The translations under genes and the position numbers were made by a program. From Prunus persica (Eukaryota; Streptophyta; Magnoliopsida; Rosales; Rosaceae): a DNA stretch of 64,000 nt. The notes beneath the pieces were generated by a model. The model saw nothing but the letters and a program-made list of their open reading frames with translations. It made no database searches and had not been told where the DNA came from. Shown one piece after another: positions 20,343-31,852 of this stretch (within the stretch, counting starts at the first letter, position 1; each line of letters opens with the position of its first letter). Where the stretch lies: the NCBI RefSeq assembly GCF_000346465.2, contig NC_034016.1:20948442-21012441 (forward strand), read 5' to 3'.

Positions 20343-20743
20343 TCAAACTTTGATATTCTTCAGCCTTTCTGCAGCACAATGCAAAACCCCACAATTAACC
20401 TTAATTTCATGCATTTTCCTAGTAAGTTCTAACAATTAAGTATGATATTGATTGATACGCGTATTCCAAATTTACAGTTTGACGATATAAACATTTATCT
20501 GATAACATAAAACACAGAAGAAGAAAACTTACCGGCACTCTCTCTAAGTGCACATTCAGTGTCACAGCTCATCTCACAGTAAGTTTGACCGTGGGCGTCG
20601 CCGTCTTCGCATTCCTTCAAGCAGTTGCCGAAGCACTCCTTGTATTCCTTGTGATCACCGTCTTCTGCCTCAGCCTCCCGAATGTGGAGTGCTGCAACAA
20701 CCACCACCAACATGAGAAACACTGCAACAAGCTTCTTGGCCAT
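20343..20743 (-). CDS. Ole e 6-like small cysteine-rich secreted protein
   Basis: Two exons on the minus strand, 20743-20533 and 20368-20343, encode 78 residues. Reading through the first exon without splicing gives an 82-residue frame. The N-terminus is a signal peptide (MAKKLVAVFLMLVVVVAAL). The mature part has six cysteines as CxxxCxxxC (CFGNCLKEC) and CxxxCxxxC (CEMSCDTEC) separated by 10 residues. This is the pattern of the olive pollen allergen Ole e 6 and related plant proteins. The second exon adds only a short basic tail (RLKNIKV), as in that family. The biological role of the family is not settled. A TATATATA sequence lies near 20850, about 105 bp above the ATG. Confidence 0.8.
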
Positions 20744-21070
20744 TCTTCCTTCTCTAATTGGCTCTTCTTGTTGTTTAACTTTCTGTTTTGATAATTATTT
20801 AATTAATTAACTTCTTCTCTGTTTCAGTGTTTCTCAGTGATTTGGTTGATATATATAGGGATTTGACAGCTTATTTTAGGCAATACTGGTGGTTGATATT
20901 GTTCTTGCATATGAATAGGGTTAGGAGCGGTGTGCAAATGCCTTCTGAATTGCACCAAGAAACGGTCTTTCCGCCCCTTTCTTTGCCCCCAACTTTTTTT
21001 TTCACAAAAAGTGGTATTTCACAGAATTATTTAAGATAGTTTCATAATAATTGTGTAATCTCAAAAGTTA
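20744..21070. other. Promoter region of the Ole e 6-like gene
   Basis: Upstream region of the minus-strand gene, with a TATA-like stretch around 20850-20857. No coding sequence is seen. Confidence 0.4.
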
Positions 21071-21268
21071 AAACCGAGAATGTATATAAAGCTTACGCAA
21101 TGGAGATTAACATCAATCCCAAAACAATATAAAATGATTTTAAGACAGAAATTTCATTACAAGATGTGAATATGATGTATACCATACAAAAAGGCATATA
21201 TAGAGCCACGTAGAAATTTCACTAAAAGGACTTACAAACCATAAGTCCGAAAATTATAAAAGGGAATG
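21071..21268 (-). pseudogene. Duplicated 3' end of the adjacent LTPG gene
   Basis: This segment repeats, about 232 bp away, the region 21313-21500, which is the 3' UTR and last codons of the minus-strand LTPG gene. The duplicate still encodes a hydrophobic tail (FIIFGLMVCKSF) parallel to the functional LLIILGLVVYKSY. It is cut off from any upstream exon. Confidence 0.65.
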
Positions 21269-21454
21269 GTATTCGCGTATTCCTAAATGTTGAAATCGAG
21301 AATGAATTAAGCCAACAATGTATATAAAACTTACACATATTAAAATCGATCCCAAAATGATAGACCTTAAGAGACACACTTCTATTACAAGATAGATGAA
21401 TGTGATATACCATACAAAACGGCATATGCATAAGAACGGTAGCAGCAATAACTA

Positions 21455-22289
21455 TCAGTAGGACTTATAAACCACGAGTCCCAAAATTATGAGTAGGAGA
21501 GAGGGTGGGGAAACATAAGATAGAGTAGATGCTGATGGTGATGGGGTCAGTCGACCACTCCCTGGAGTAGATTGTGTTGGAGCTTCTGATTCTACTGGTG
21601 GAGATGTTGGCTGCAGATCATCAGCTGTCCCAGATTGTGGTGTAGGAGATTCTGCCACTGCCTTAGAAGCTGCACACCAGAAATGTTTGACCAAATTGAC
21701 CAATGCCTTCAGAAGTCAGAAAAATAAAATGAATAGAAACAATTAGCAAATTTGTAATTACCTCTCGGACTTAAAGGAGAAGAAGCTGTTGGCCCTAGTA
21801 AGGCAGGACCTGGAGCCGCTAAGGGACTAGCAGAGGCTGCAAATTAAAAAGAAATTTTGCACAATTAGCTTAAAAGTATAATTCAATTGGTCACACTAAG
21901 ACTAAATTATAATTAGAAAAATCGCAAGATTATGTGAGTGGCAGAGCACCTTTGCACTGTAATGGGATGCCCCCCATGTTACAAGCTCGAGGAAGAGAGA
22001 GCGCCAGGGTTCGGTTAATGGGCAGTTGGACTGGGACACTGGCAGTTATGAGAAGGCAAGCACAGTCCGTGCCGGTGCCCAATAACGACTTTACCGAACT
22101 GCAACAGCTCTGTGTTGGTGGTGACGTGCCATTGCTGCTGCTCCCAGTGATATAATTTATGCATGGGGTGAAGTTGCTGATCATTGAGGCTGTGCATGGC
22201 GTGCTAATCTGCCCGTTAATCGACGTTAGCGAAATGATTAAGAGGGTAATTGGGATAGTAATCAAGCGAAAAGCCTTGAACAATTCCAT
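21455..22289 (-). CDS. GPI-anchored non-specific lipid transfer protein (LTPG A)
   Basis: Three exons on the minus strand: 22289-21950, 21836-21762, 21669-21455, 209 residues in total. A signal peptide (LITIPITLLIISLTSINGQ) precedes the eight-cysteine LTP/2S-albumin domain, C-x13-C-type spacing with the central CC (TQSCCSSV) and CAC (DCACLL) motifs. A long Ser/Pro/Thr-rich linker follows, then a C-terminal hydrophobic tail (LLLIILGLVVYKSY). This order is that of GPI-anchored LTPs at the outer plasma membrane. Family roles include wax or cutin lipid export and defence. It is transcribed away from LTPG B, which lies 745 bp above its start. A TATAAAC sequence reads toward the gene near 22360. 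It is much diverged from LTPG B and C. Confidence 0.88.
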
Positions 22290-23033
22290 GAGTTAGGCTT
22301 CAATGGAATACTGAGGCTTAGAACTTAGTTGAGTTTGGCCCAAGCTGAGGAGATAGTTTATAAACATAATTTTCTTCATTAAAAAAAAAATTAGTGAAAA
22401 AGAAATTTTTTTTTAGAAAAAGAGTGGTTTTGAAGTGGGTTTTGGAGTTCAACTACTTTAACTAACGTCTTTCATACTTGAACGAATCATTTACTTGCAG
22501 GTTTTGCTTTTACTTGAATGAGGAAAGTTCTAGGTATTGGCTATCCTCTGAACAGAGCTTTGGGGCAGAGGATTGGTGTTCTAACTATGTAAATTTGATT
22601 CAAAGTCTATATGATTTGTCCCTCTCAAACATAAGTTGTTTGTTTATTATCTCATTTTTTTTGCCTAAACATGCTAATTGTTATTTTAGTGGGTCCAAAT
22701 TTAAGGTTTAGGTAATCTAAAAATGGAGCCAATCATTAATTGATTTGAATAGTAGCACTTTTCTTATCTTATGTTACAAAAAGCAGGTTTTGGTTGCCAA
22801 CAAACAGATATTCAGTAGAAGTTGGCCACCCAAATACACCAATTTATTTCTCTCTTAGGAAAAAAAAAGTTTCCTATATAAATCCCATCTCATCCCTTCC
22901 CTTTCCTCACTCAAACACCAGATATCTAATATATAACATAGGGTAAATTTCACTTTACTACTCGGATATCTATTATACAATATACATCTCCCCAACTTTT
23001 GAAACTATTCTTTCAACAAGTAGAGTTGAAGAT
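22290..23033. other. Divergent intergenic region between LTPG A and LTPG B
   Basis: This region must hold both promoters. A TATA-like box reads toward LTPG A near 22360. TATATAAAT at about 22875 reads toward LTPG B. No coding sequence is seen. Confidence 0.5.
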
Positions 23034-23853
23034 ATGGCATTCAAAGGAATTGAAATGGCTCTAGCCCTCGTCCTTGGGTCCATGCTTTTGGGTGGAGCCA
23101 TGGCTCAATCAGGCTGTACCACTGCACTCACAAGCCTGGCACCATGCCTCAACTATGTCACAGGAAACTCATCAAACCCATCATCTTCATGCTGCTCACA
23201 GCTTTCTAATGTTGTCCAGTCATCACCACAGTGCCTTTGCTCATTGCTCAATGGTGGCGGCTCCTCATTGGGTATCACCATAAACCAAACCCTTGCTCTG
23301 TCTCTTCCTGCTGCCTGTAAAGTCCAAACTCCACCCGCTAGCCAGTGTCAAGGTAAGGAGGCCAAATTGTTTAAGTATTGACCTAACAATAAGGTTTTTT
23401 ATGGAGAAAAAGAAAAAGAACATTTTAGTTAAATTGAATATTGTTGTAGCAGGTGCCAATGGACCTACAACAAGTCCATCAACTCCTCCAGCAAGTTCCT
23501 CTGCAGATCCCTCCAATCAAACACCTTCAGATGCTTCTACACCAGAAGCTGCAATTTCGCCTTCGGCCTCAGACATTCCTTCAGCTTCAGGTATATATCT
23601 TCCGTAACTAATTAGTCTGGAATGTTATGTTGTTATACTGTAAATTTCGGTCTAAATATAACATGTGACATGTATATGCCCCCTATCTTTTGATGCTGAG
23701 TTGTAGCTTTGGGTGAATGCAGGAGAAGGGTCGAAAACAGTTCCATCCACAAACGGAAACACATCTGATGGAAGCAACATCAAAGCACCCCTTCACTTTG
23801 TTCCCTTGCTCCTTTTCGTTATCTCTTGTGCTTCTACTCTCACCAGTTTTTGA
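23034..23853 (+). CDS. GPI-anchored lipid transfer protein (LTPG B)
   Basis: Three exons: 23034-23352, 23453-23590, 23723-23853, 195 residues. A signal peptide (MALALVLGSMLLGGAMAQ) is followed by the LTP domain with APCLNYVTGNSSNPSSSCC, CLCSLLNG and the final SLPAACKVQTPPASQC. A Ser/Thr/Pro/Ala-rich linker is encoded mainly by exon 2. A C-terminal hydrophobic tail (FVPLLLFVISCASTLTSF) suits a GPI signal. Exon phases (1,1) are the same as in LTPG C. The first-exon frame runs on into the intron for only eight codons, which supports splicing. Role as for the family: apoplastic lipid binding at the cell surface. Confidence 0.9.
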
Positions 23854-25505
23854 GTCTTCTACAGAGAGTTGGGGCCTGTTCTAGTTCTACACTTATTTCA
23901 TTACCATTTCTTTTCAATTTTATTTGGATGTTCGCGGAGATGATCATTATTTTTTCTGTGGAATCTTGGCGATGGAGATCACTATTTGCACTTAGAGTGT
24001 GTTTTTCTTTATATCATTTGTTTGTACTTACCTATTTACAATTTATAATGAAGTATGAGTAGGGTACTCTTACTCCTTTTAAATTTCATGTTCAACCATA
24101 AATTCATAATCTCCCTCCGCCGAGTGCCAAATGGTAAAAGATCAAAACCGATTAAAATTGAGTTGGATAGATTTGATCAGTCAGTTTTGGCAAATTGAAT
24201 TGGATCTTGAACAACCTTAATATAATAGTTTGCATTGAAAAATAAGATAAAATTGAGGACCGAAAATCTTCTAATATGGGTTATTAATTTAGCATATCAT
24301 GATTCATAAGCACTGCAGCCGTCCATAGAAAAGCTGGATAAATTGCTTGACGAACACGTTTGAGCAGCTCAAATGATGAGCTCATGCTCCTAAATTCCAC
24401 ATACCCTGAAAACGAAGATTGTGATTCTTCGCTCCAAGTTCTTAAATTTCACAAGCAGCACCATAACAAATAAAAAAAGGGCAACCACTGCTCCAACGGA
24501 CTAATTCAATAAAAACCAAATAGTTAAAGCAAAAACTGGTTACGTCTTCGAACCACATTTTGGGGCCCAGGCCCAATTGAGTCTAGTCCCACAATGGCAG
24601 TGACCCATAAATCTGACCAAAAAACCAATGGTACTTGTAGAGGCCCATCTCTCATCGGTATTCAACCCAACAAGCATTTTCAAATTTTTTTTAAAATTAT
24701 AATTCATTCAAGTAAATATGCATATTCAACTATGTGATGTGGGCTCATGGGTTGATTTAGAGTTTTGGTTATGTTGAGTTTATGGACTTTATTTGGACTT
24801 ATGGCTAATTGATTTAATGTGCGCTAGTAGTTTTAGTGCGGCTTTTGTCTGCGTTAGTTTTCTTTTTAACATGTTAGTTTGTTGCCCTCTTGAAATTGGT
24901 ATTTTAGATGTTTTGTTAATGTCTTTGATTGTACCCTTTTTTGATTAAAAATAATAATTATTATAAAATTTTTAAAAAAAACTATGTGAATTACCAAATG
25001 GTCCAAATCTGCAAGGGACTTGTAATTAAGCGATTAAGTATTTATTCATGCATCCGAGGTTTTAAGATCCTTAATATTGATTATATGAAAAAAGAAAATG
25101 GTACAAATCTACCAAAGGAGGTTGGCCTGCCTTTACTGGACAGTCGCAATAAGCATCACATTTTCCTTCTATGACCTTAACCACGTTTGATTTTTAGTGC
25201 ACGCGTAGAGATGCGTAGGGCATACTTTATTAAATTCCAATGCTTAACTCTTAAGAGTCCCCCTCCTCAAGTTCTAGTTTAACAAATAAAATCTGTTGCA
25301 AAGTAGGAAAAGTTGGCAACCCAATTAGAAAGCCAAGCCAGCTGCGTCTCTTTGGGTCACAATTTCCCCTTTATATATAAACCACAAACCCCTCTTGCTT
25401 ATACGAAAAAAAAACCCATTACAAGAACTTGTTCATCATTTCACATTTCACAGAAATATAGTGTCACTTGCAAATCAAAGCCAATCTCACTCAAGAATAA
25501 AAAAA
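23854..25505. other. Intergenic between LTPG B and C
   Basis: 3' UTR of LTPG B, then AT-rich unremarkable sequence. TTATATATAA at 25371-25380 is a plausible TATA box about 130 bp above the LTPG C ATG. I see no gene. Confidence 0.5.
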
Positions 25506-26191
25506 ATGGCAGTTAGGGGGATTGAGATTGTGCTAGCTTTGGTCCTTGCAGTGGTTCTGCGGGAAGGCACTGTTGATGCTCAATCAAGCTGCACCAATGT
25601 GATCATCAGCATGTCCCCATGCCTTGATTACGTAACAGGAAACTCATCAACCCCATCTTCCTCATGTTGCTCACAGTTTGCTAATGTGGTCAGCTCACAG
25701 CCAAAGTGCCTCTGTGAGGTTCTTAATGGAGGCTCCTCTTCCGTTGGTGTGAACATCAATCAGACTCAGGCATTGGCCCTCCCCTCTGCTTGCAAAGTCC
25801 AAACACCCCCGCTTAGCCGATGCAGCGGTATATAAAAAAAATTACAAAATTCAAAAAACATAATGTATGTGATTCTGCAGGGTCTGTAAACTTATGAACT
25901 AACCTCTGGTCATGATTTTGCAGGGTCATCTCCAACAGGTTCTCCCTCAGGGGCACCAACTTCTCCTTCAGGTAACCAATTTGATTCCCAAAATCACATT
26001 TCTTTACACTAGATTCTAATCGATTTACAATTTGACATATTAATCACTGTAGATGTGTGTGTGTGTGTGCAGGGAGTGGATCTAAAACTGTACCATCACC
26101 ATCACATGGAAATTCTAACAAGATGGCATTTCCTCTGCTGTTCTTCTTGCTCTTCATTGCATCATATGCTTCAACTTCCACAGCCAACTAA
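25506..26191 (+). CDS. GPI-anchored lipid transfer protein (LTPG C)
   Basis: Three exons: 25506-25827, 25924-25971, 26073-26191, 162 residues. The start MAVRGIEIVLALVLAVVL was chosen over an upstream in-frame ATG at 25395 because it opens directly into a signal peptide and aligns with LTPG B. The LTP domain (SPCLDYVTGNSSTPSSSCC, CLCEVLNGGSSS, LPSACKVQTPPLSRC) is close to that of LTPG B. Exon 2 is only 48 bp and encodes a short Ser/Pro/Gly linker. The tail (MAFPLLFFLLFIASYASTS) fits GPI anchoring. Its closest relative in the window is the pseudogene at 30.3 kb, which shares even its 3' UTR. Confidence 0.9.
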
Positions 26192-26541
26192 GCTCCTCTT
26201 CCATGAATGTTTATGTAGCTAGACTCATGGGACTATATAGTATAGAGTGCCATAAACTTTTTCTTATTTTTGCATATTGTTGGGTGGCTGATTGGTTTCT
26301 GGTTTTTGTAAATCCTTTGCTTGGGGATTCAGCCCCTCATGGAATTCAAATAAAATAGTCACAAATATTTTACTCTGATATATATAATTAGTACAATCAA
26401 TCAAGTATGAATGAAAATGTGTGTAGATAGGTAAACATATCCAATTAGAAAGAAACTCCGCTAAATATGAGTTAAGAAACTTCTGTGAACAATATGGTCT
26501 AACTTCAGTACCTTCTTCTAAGAAAATTAAGCATTAAAATT

Positions 26542-27510
26542 ATGACGATCAGACCAATAAAACTAGACATTATCAAAGGAGAAGACATTCCTTTAAAGAT
26601 AATAATGAATTTTATAAAAAAATGCAAATATAATAAAAGAAGAAATTGGTCTAAAATGCCCACGAAGAATGGGAAAAATAAAACTACAGATAAAAGCAAG
26701 ATTGAATGTTGGAAATGCAAAAAATTTGGTCACTATGCTAATGAATGCAAGGTCAAGGATACAATAAAATAGCTAAAAATCTCTGAGGAAGAAAAAGCTC
26801 AATTAATTAAAGTCCTTGAAATACGAAACTCTGAGTCAAGTGAAAGTGACATCTCAGTAACCAATTTAGATTACTATAGCTCTTCTGATTATCAGTCAAG
26901 CTACCCCGATATTCAATTCGGATGTAAGAATAATTGCTGCAACACGAAATCAATAAATGTCCTTACAAAACAAGAATAACAAGAAGAATTATTAATTGAC
27001 CTAAGTAGTAAAGTGGAAAACCCAGAATTAAAATCAGAATACCTTAAAAAGCTAAAGAAAATAATTAGCCACAATAAAATCGGTCAAGTCATCCCAGCCC
27101 CAAATATAAGTTTGATTACTACTCTAGAAAAATTTGATCAAAAGAAAGAAATTACCTTGCAAGACCTCCAACTTGAAGTCAAAAACATAAAGAAGGAAAT
27201 TATCACCTTACGACAAACAAGTCATGAACTACTAAATGAGAACCTTGAAATAAAACAAATTCTTGTAGAAAAATTAGGATCCAGTACTCTAGAACAACTC
27301 CAAGAAGAAGATGAAAAGGAATCCGCCAACAGTAACAAAGCAATTAATGTTATTAAACATTTGAATTTTAGAAAATGGTATTCAAAAGTCAGTATAATTA
27401 TTAACAACTTTGAGCTTAAAACAGTAGCCTTTTTTGACTCAAATGCAGACTTTAACTCTAAAGGCACGTCTCCTCACAACCCTCATATGGACCAAGAACC
27501 AAGTGTGTAA
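26542..27510 (+). pseudogene. Decayed pararetrovirus-like or retroelement gag-protease fragment
   Basis: One reading frame runs through 26542-27510 and is broken by two in-frame stops (TAG at 26770-26772, TAA at 26977-26979). It contains a CCHC zinc knuckle (CWKCKKFGHYANEC), a Ser/Glu/Asp-rich stretch, a Lys-rich coiled-coil-like region and, near its end, a sequence resembling the start of a retroviral aspartic protease. The expected Asp-Ser/Thr-Gly triad reads Asp-Ser-Asn at 27436-27444. Homology stops soon after, and no reverse transcriptase is present. The order coat-like zinc knuckle, coiled coil, protease fits endogenous caulimovirids, but a Ty3-type retrotransposon is also possible. It is dead as it stands. 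Confidence 0.55.
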
Positions 27511-28400
27511 AAGAAGGCAATTTGACCCGCCTTAGCACTACAAACCCATCTTCATCATTTTCCCATGTACTATTTCTTTGACACTTCAATAGGGTCTTCC
27601 TAGAACACCTATCTAATCAATTTTCTCCCATTCATTGGCCTCAGTCCATTGGTTGAAATCCACCTATACAATTGCAATTCAAAACCGAATCATCCAATGC
27701 ACTACACACCACAAACTTGTCACAACTATTGACAATTGTAAAGTTCACAATCACTAAACTTTTCTCCGTCTAAACAAGAAAGAAGAAAATGAAGACGGAA
27801 AAGAAAATTTTGAACTTGGAAACGAGGTTTAATGTATGTATTATTATAATATTAATATGTATGTGTATATGAGTATATTATAATAATAATATATGTGCAT
27901 ATATCTATATGTATTTATATATATATTATATATGTATATATGTGTTTATATATATACATGTATATGTGTATATACATGTATATATGTACATTATAGTATA
28001 TGTGTATGTAATAATAATAATAATAATAATAATATATGTTATTAGTATTACAATATAATATATGCATCTTATATATTGGTGAACATAGGACTAGTTAATC
28101 CTCCCTTTCTACATGGGTTTAGTAGTCCCCTCCTAATGAGGTATTTTTGGTGGGCCCGGTATTAGCAATCTCATCTAAGACTAGAATTAAACGAAACAAA
28201 CATGGTACTAAATTTAGTCCAAGCCTGTGTACCAAACGACCCCTAAGGGTTGAATCGCTGAGGCCAGACCAATTCTATCTCAAATATGCTAAGCCTAGGC
28301 CCTACCCAAGGGCCAAGAATCTTCGAGTTTATGGGTGGGCCGATGGGCCAGGCCTATATGACCATATCAAATGGGCCACATATATTATATTTAAAAGTGT
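27511..28400. other. Intergenic with AT-rich cryptic repeat
   Basis: 27830-28080 is a degenerate TATATG/TATA/AAT-type simple sequence region. The remainder has no convincing gene. Confidence 0.5.
27830..28080. repeat. Degenerate AT-rich simple repeat
   Basis: A mix of TATATGTA-type and (AAT)n units over about 250 bp, with a short run of about seven AAT units near 28007-28033. Confidence 0.85.
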
Positions 28401-29355
28401 TGCTAAACGAACCCTAAAATTAACTGAGTACACCTTATGGTCTAAGTACACCATAATATTTAAATCAAAATATAAAGTTAACTAAGTACACCCTATTTAA
28501 CTACCAAAAATACCCCTAATACACCCTATTTAAATAAATTTAAAAACTAATAATACATATTTACAAATGAAATAATTAAAATTATTTATTTATAAAAATA
28601 AAATATTTAAAAAAAACCTACCCAACCCCCCACAAGAACTCCATAAGCACTATGTATGTAATGATTTGAGATTAATGATGGAGTAGGTGTTTTTGGAGTA
28701 AATCAAGTTATCCACAAGCTATCAAGAAGGACACTACGACCAAATTTATCAATTGTCTTCCCTTCAGATTGTGGGCTGGATTCAACATCCTCGACATTAT
28801 GTTTCTTGTGTTTACCTAGAGAATAGTTAGAGCTAGCTCTGTCTTTCTTTTTATGAAAAGGAAAGTGGCACGGATTCTTTTCCCCTGCAGATTTAGTGTT
28901 GCCTTTCTCCTGAATACCTGCTGCTTTCTCAAATGAACTCTTAGATCGAGCTGCTGAACGTACTTCATTTCCAAATGAAGATTTTTTGAACTTCTCAACT
29001 GAAAGAAAAACTGTCTAAATTAATTTTCTCCCCATGATAGGCTTTTGGAGTAGTATTTAGCTCAAGTTCTGCTGATATTTCTCCTATTTGATGATTGTCA
29101 TTCAACATCCTTGCTTCTTGATGCTGTGACTTTGGGCAATACAAGGACTGAAAAATCTTTTCAATTGATTGGAAATAATTGAAAAGTTTTATTTGATTAT
29201 GGTTGAATAAGGTGAGTAGGATGTACTTATTAAAATTATATTTGTTTCACAATTCAATATATTCTTTTTGGTCATTTTATATTAGGGTAAATTAGTAATT
29301 CAATAAATATTTTGATAGTAGGGTGTACTTAGTTAATTTTAAGGTTCGTTTAGCA
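28401..29355. mobile_element. About 955-bp element with 34-bp terminal inverted repeats
   Basis: The left end TGCTAAACGAACCCTAAAAT (28401 on) continues through ...TTAACTGAGTACACC. It is mirrored at the right end, 29322-29355, with about two mismatches over 34 bp. Possible imperfect target duplications are TTAAAAG (28391-28397) and TTAAATG (29359-29365). There is no transposase. The interior includes a gene-like fragment on the minus strand. The transposon family is unassigned. Confidence 0.55.
28703..29120 (-). pseudogene. Gene-like fragment inside the TIR element
   Basis: On the minus strand an open stretch from about 29000 to the TGA at 28703-28705 reads VEKFKKSSFGNEV, then a Lys/Ser-rich segment ending DKFGRSVLLDSLWIT. 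Directly upstream, in another frame, NDNHQIGEISAELELNTTPK is open. A polypyrimidine-AG just before the first stretch could be an old splice acceptor or the two frames could be split by an indel. The composition looks like a real protein rather than noise. I do not recognise it. It may be a captured host exon. Confidence 0.35.
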
Positions 29356-29365
29356 GCATTAAATG

Positions 29366-30300
29366 CAATGATTAGTAATACTAGTTTACTTTTATAAACA
29401 TATTAAATGCAATTATAATTAATGGTAATATTAAATGCCTATATGATCATATTAGACCCCATCCTTTAAACAATGGGTTAGTCTAAGTCCGCCCATAACA
29501 CCAAGTTAGGCCAGCACAAGTTAGGCTAGCCTATAGTCCAAGACATAGGGCCAAGTTCGGCCTAACCTGTAACCTTGTGGGTTGGTTTTAAATAAAATAT
29601 TTCAACTTATTGTATATCTTTCACTGTAATTGAAATACTTTGATTCAACTTGTGCCATCAGCAAAATGGTTTAACGTATTTTGAGAACACTTGGGAGTAT
29701 AACACTATGGCGGGTCAGTGTTTTATTCTTGAGATTCTCAAGGTACGTGTCGTTGTCACGTGATAGGACTATCGAGTCGTGACGCTTGGGCCATTTTTAC
29801 GGACCTGCTTTGATTAGTACCTAAGAATAGATCATCCGTCCACAGAAAATACCTAGAGCTTTCGTAATGAATTGGTAAATTTTAATTTGATTTCACAAAT
29901 ATGATACATAGGTTCATTTTTAAAGATTTACATATATGGACGGAATCCTTATGCTTTTGAATCATTTTTGGACTTGGATGTGGTTAAAGATATAAGGTTG
30001 CACAAGTACTAAGATTAATGTGGAAGCATGGATATAGAAGTTCCTTTGGATTAATGTGGCACACTCTGCTTCCTTGCATACAAATTTCGTTTGGTACACT
30101 AGATTGACTAGATTAACTAATTGACGTCTGATAGACTATGAAGTAATTAAGAACTCGTATGGATCTTCATCATCCCTCACCATATGATCTGTCGACGAAA
30201 TCAGCCCACCCAGTTGAGCATGTCCTTTTTGATTCTGTGTGTTGTGTAATAAACTGTTTCTTATTGTCACTTTTGGTTTTGACTTTTTTTATTTTATATG
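29366..30300. other. Intergenic, no gene seen
   Basis: AT-rich sequence between the TIR element and the LTPG pseudogene. No supported coding sequence. Confidence 0.5.
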
Positions 30301-30920
30301 CTTCCTCATGTTGCTCACAGCTTGCTAATGTGATCAGGTCACAGCCACAGTCGCTCTGTGAGGTTCTTATAATGGAAGCTCCTCTTCCCTTGGTGTGAAG
30401 TGAACATTAATCAGACTCAGGCAGGGGCATTGGCCCTCCCGTCTGCTTGCCATGTCCAGACACCCTTATTAGCGTGAGAAACTCTCATGCAATGGGGATA
30501 ACACTTTTTGCTATCTTCGACCACTAATGTAATGATGAATCAAATAACTTTAACTTTTCCATTTATCATTATGTTATTGACCGGGGATGGGAAAACAATG
30601 CTATCCCCATTAAAAGTAAGTTTTTTTGCCTATTAACCGATGCACAGGTATACAAAAGATTACTAATTTTTAAATATATATATATGTGTGTGTGTTTGTG
30701 CAGGGTCCATATACTTATCTGATCATGATTTTGCAGGGTCATCTCCAGCAGATTCCCCCTCAGGAGGAGCACCAACTTCTCCTTCAGGTAATCATGATCA
30801 ATTTGATCCCCAAATCACATTGTTTCCTTTGATTGTGGGGTTCAGCCCCTCATGGAATTCAAATAAAATAGTCACAGGTTTTCTACTTTGCCATATATGA
30901 ACACAAGCAAATCAAGCATT
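30301..30920 (+). pseudogene. LTPG pseudogene (relative of LTPG C)
   Basis: 30301-30475 matches the middle and end of LTPG C exon 1 (SCCSQLANVIRSQPQ, then CEVL) but has small insertions that break the frame, and the signal peptide part is missing. An inserted block with ends AATGGGGATA and TATCCCCATT (30491-30611) follows. Exon 2 is preserved at 30737-30787 with its splice sites. Exon 3 is deleted: intron 2 runs directly into sequence matching the LTPG C 3' UTR (ttcagcccctcatggaattc at about 30841). No functional protein is possible. Confidence 0.8.
30491..30611. mobile_element. Possible 121-bp MITE in the LTPG pseudogene
   Basis: Inverted ends AATGGGGATA / TATCCCCATT bound a segment that is absent from the corresponding place in LTPG C. 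No clear target site duplication is seen. Confidence 0.35.
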
Positions 30921-31799
30921 GAAAATCATAGAGATTAATTAAGCTGTCACCACTAACACGTTCCAATGAAGTCAATTGACAATAATATGAATGGGGCAGC
31001 TGAAAACAGCAACTATATCAACCTCAAAATCATGGGCTTTGACCACATAATCGTGTTGTTTAAGTAAATTCATCACAAGATAAAATAATCCAACTTTTCT
31101 TTCTTCTATAAAAGCACTTTTGTAGGTCTATCAATGCAAAATTGCTTGTATGTATTGCTTGTTTTACACGCAGCCCCCCACCCTATTGAAAGCTCTGTTC
31201 TGCAGTCAAACAGCAAAATATACACCAAACCTTCCACACGGCAAGGTACATTATTAGGTATATGAGGCACCAGTTTAATTTATTGGAAGGAAAAGTCCTA
31301 CAAATTAATCTTTCTTGTACGGAATATGCCATCAAATTCTAGAACGTATATTGGAAGGAGAACATAAAATGTAGATATATCATATATGCGTGCAAGGATA
31401 ATGATTCATGAAGAAAAAGCCAGAATTTTTTTTTTCCTCTTTTTGGGTGAGATTTTGCAGCCACGTGCCATGCACGTTTCAACATGAGATGAAGCAAAAA
31501 TAACGAAAATGCCATTGGCAAGGCAAAGCGCGAAGGAAAAGAGAAGGAAGGAACAAGAAAAGCTGTAGAGAAAATGTGGAAATGAAATTAGGAATATCCA
31601 CAAACAAAGGGTTATTCGGTTTTTAGGGTAAGTGAAAGAAAACACAGGAAAAGCCCAAATTCCGAATTCCCATCTGTCCCATAACGCTCAAAAACCACAT
31701 TGCCCTTGCAAACAAGACAACACGCACTTAACATTGATTTTGTAACTCGGCGTTTTCTTTGATAGCCCTGAAAAGTCATCCTCTCAGCCTAGAAAACCA
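30921..31799. other. Intergenic, upstream of the SKIP30-like transcript
   Basis: No gene is seen. The end of the region should be the promoter of the kelch gene. Confidence 0.45.
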
Positions 31800-31811
31800 A
31801 ACGCTACCCCT

Positions 31812-31814
<3 letters not shown>

Positions 31815-31851
<37 letters not shown>
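31815..31851. repeat. (CT)n microsatellite in a 5' leader
   Basis: About 18 CT units, probably in or just above the first untranslated exon of the kelch gene. A shorter CT run follows at 31920-31937. Confidence 0.9.

Positions 31852-31852
<1 letters not shown>

Noticed and set aside
27830..28080. AT-rich repeat as a possible scaffold attachment site or origin
   Set aside because: Simple sequence alone does not support a function.
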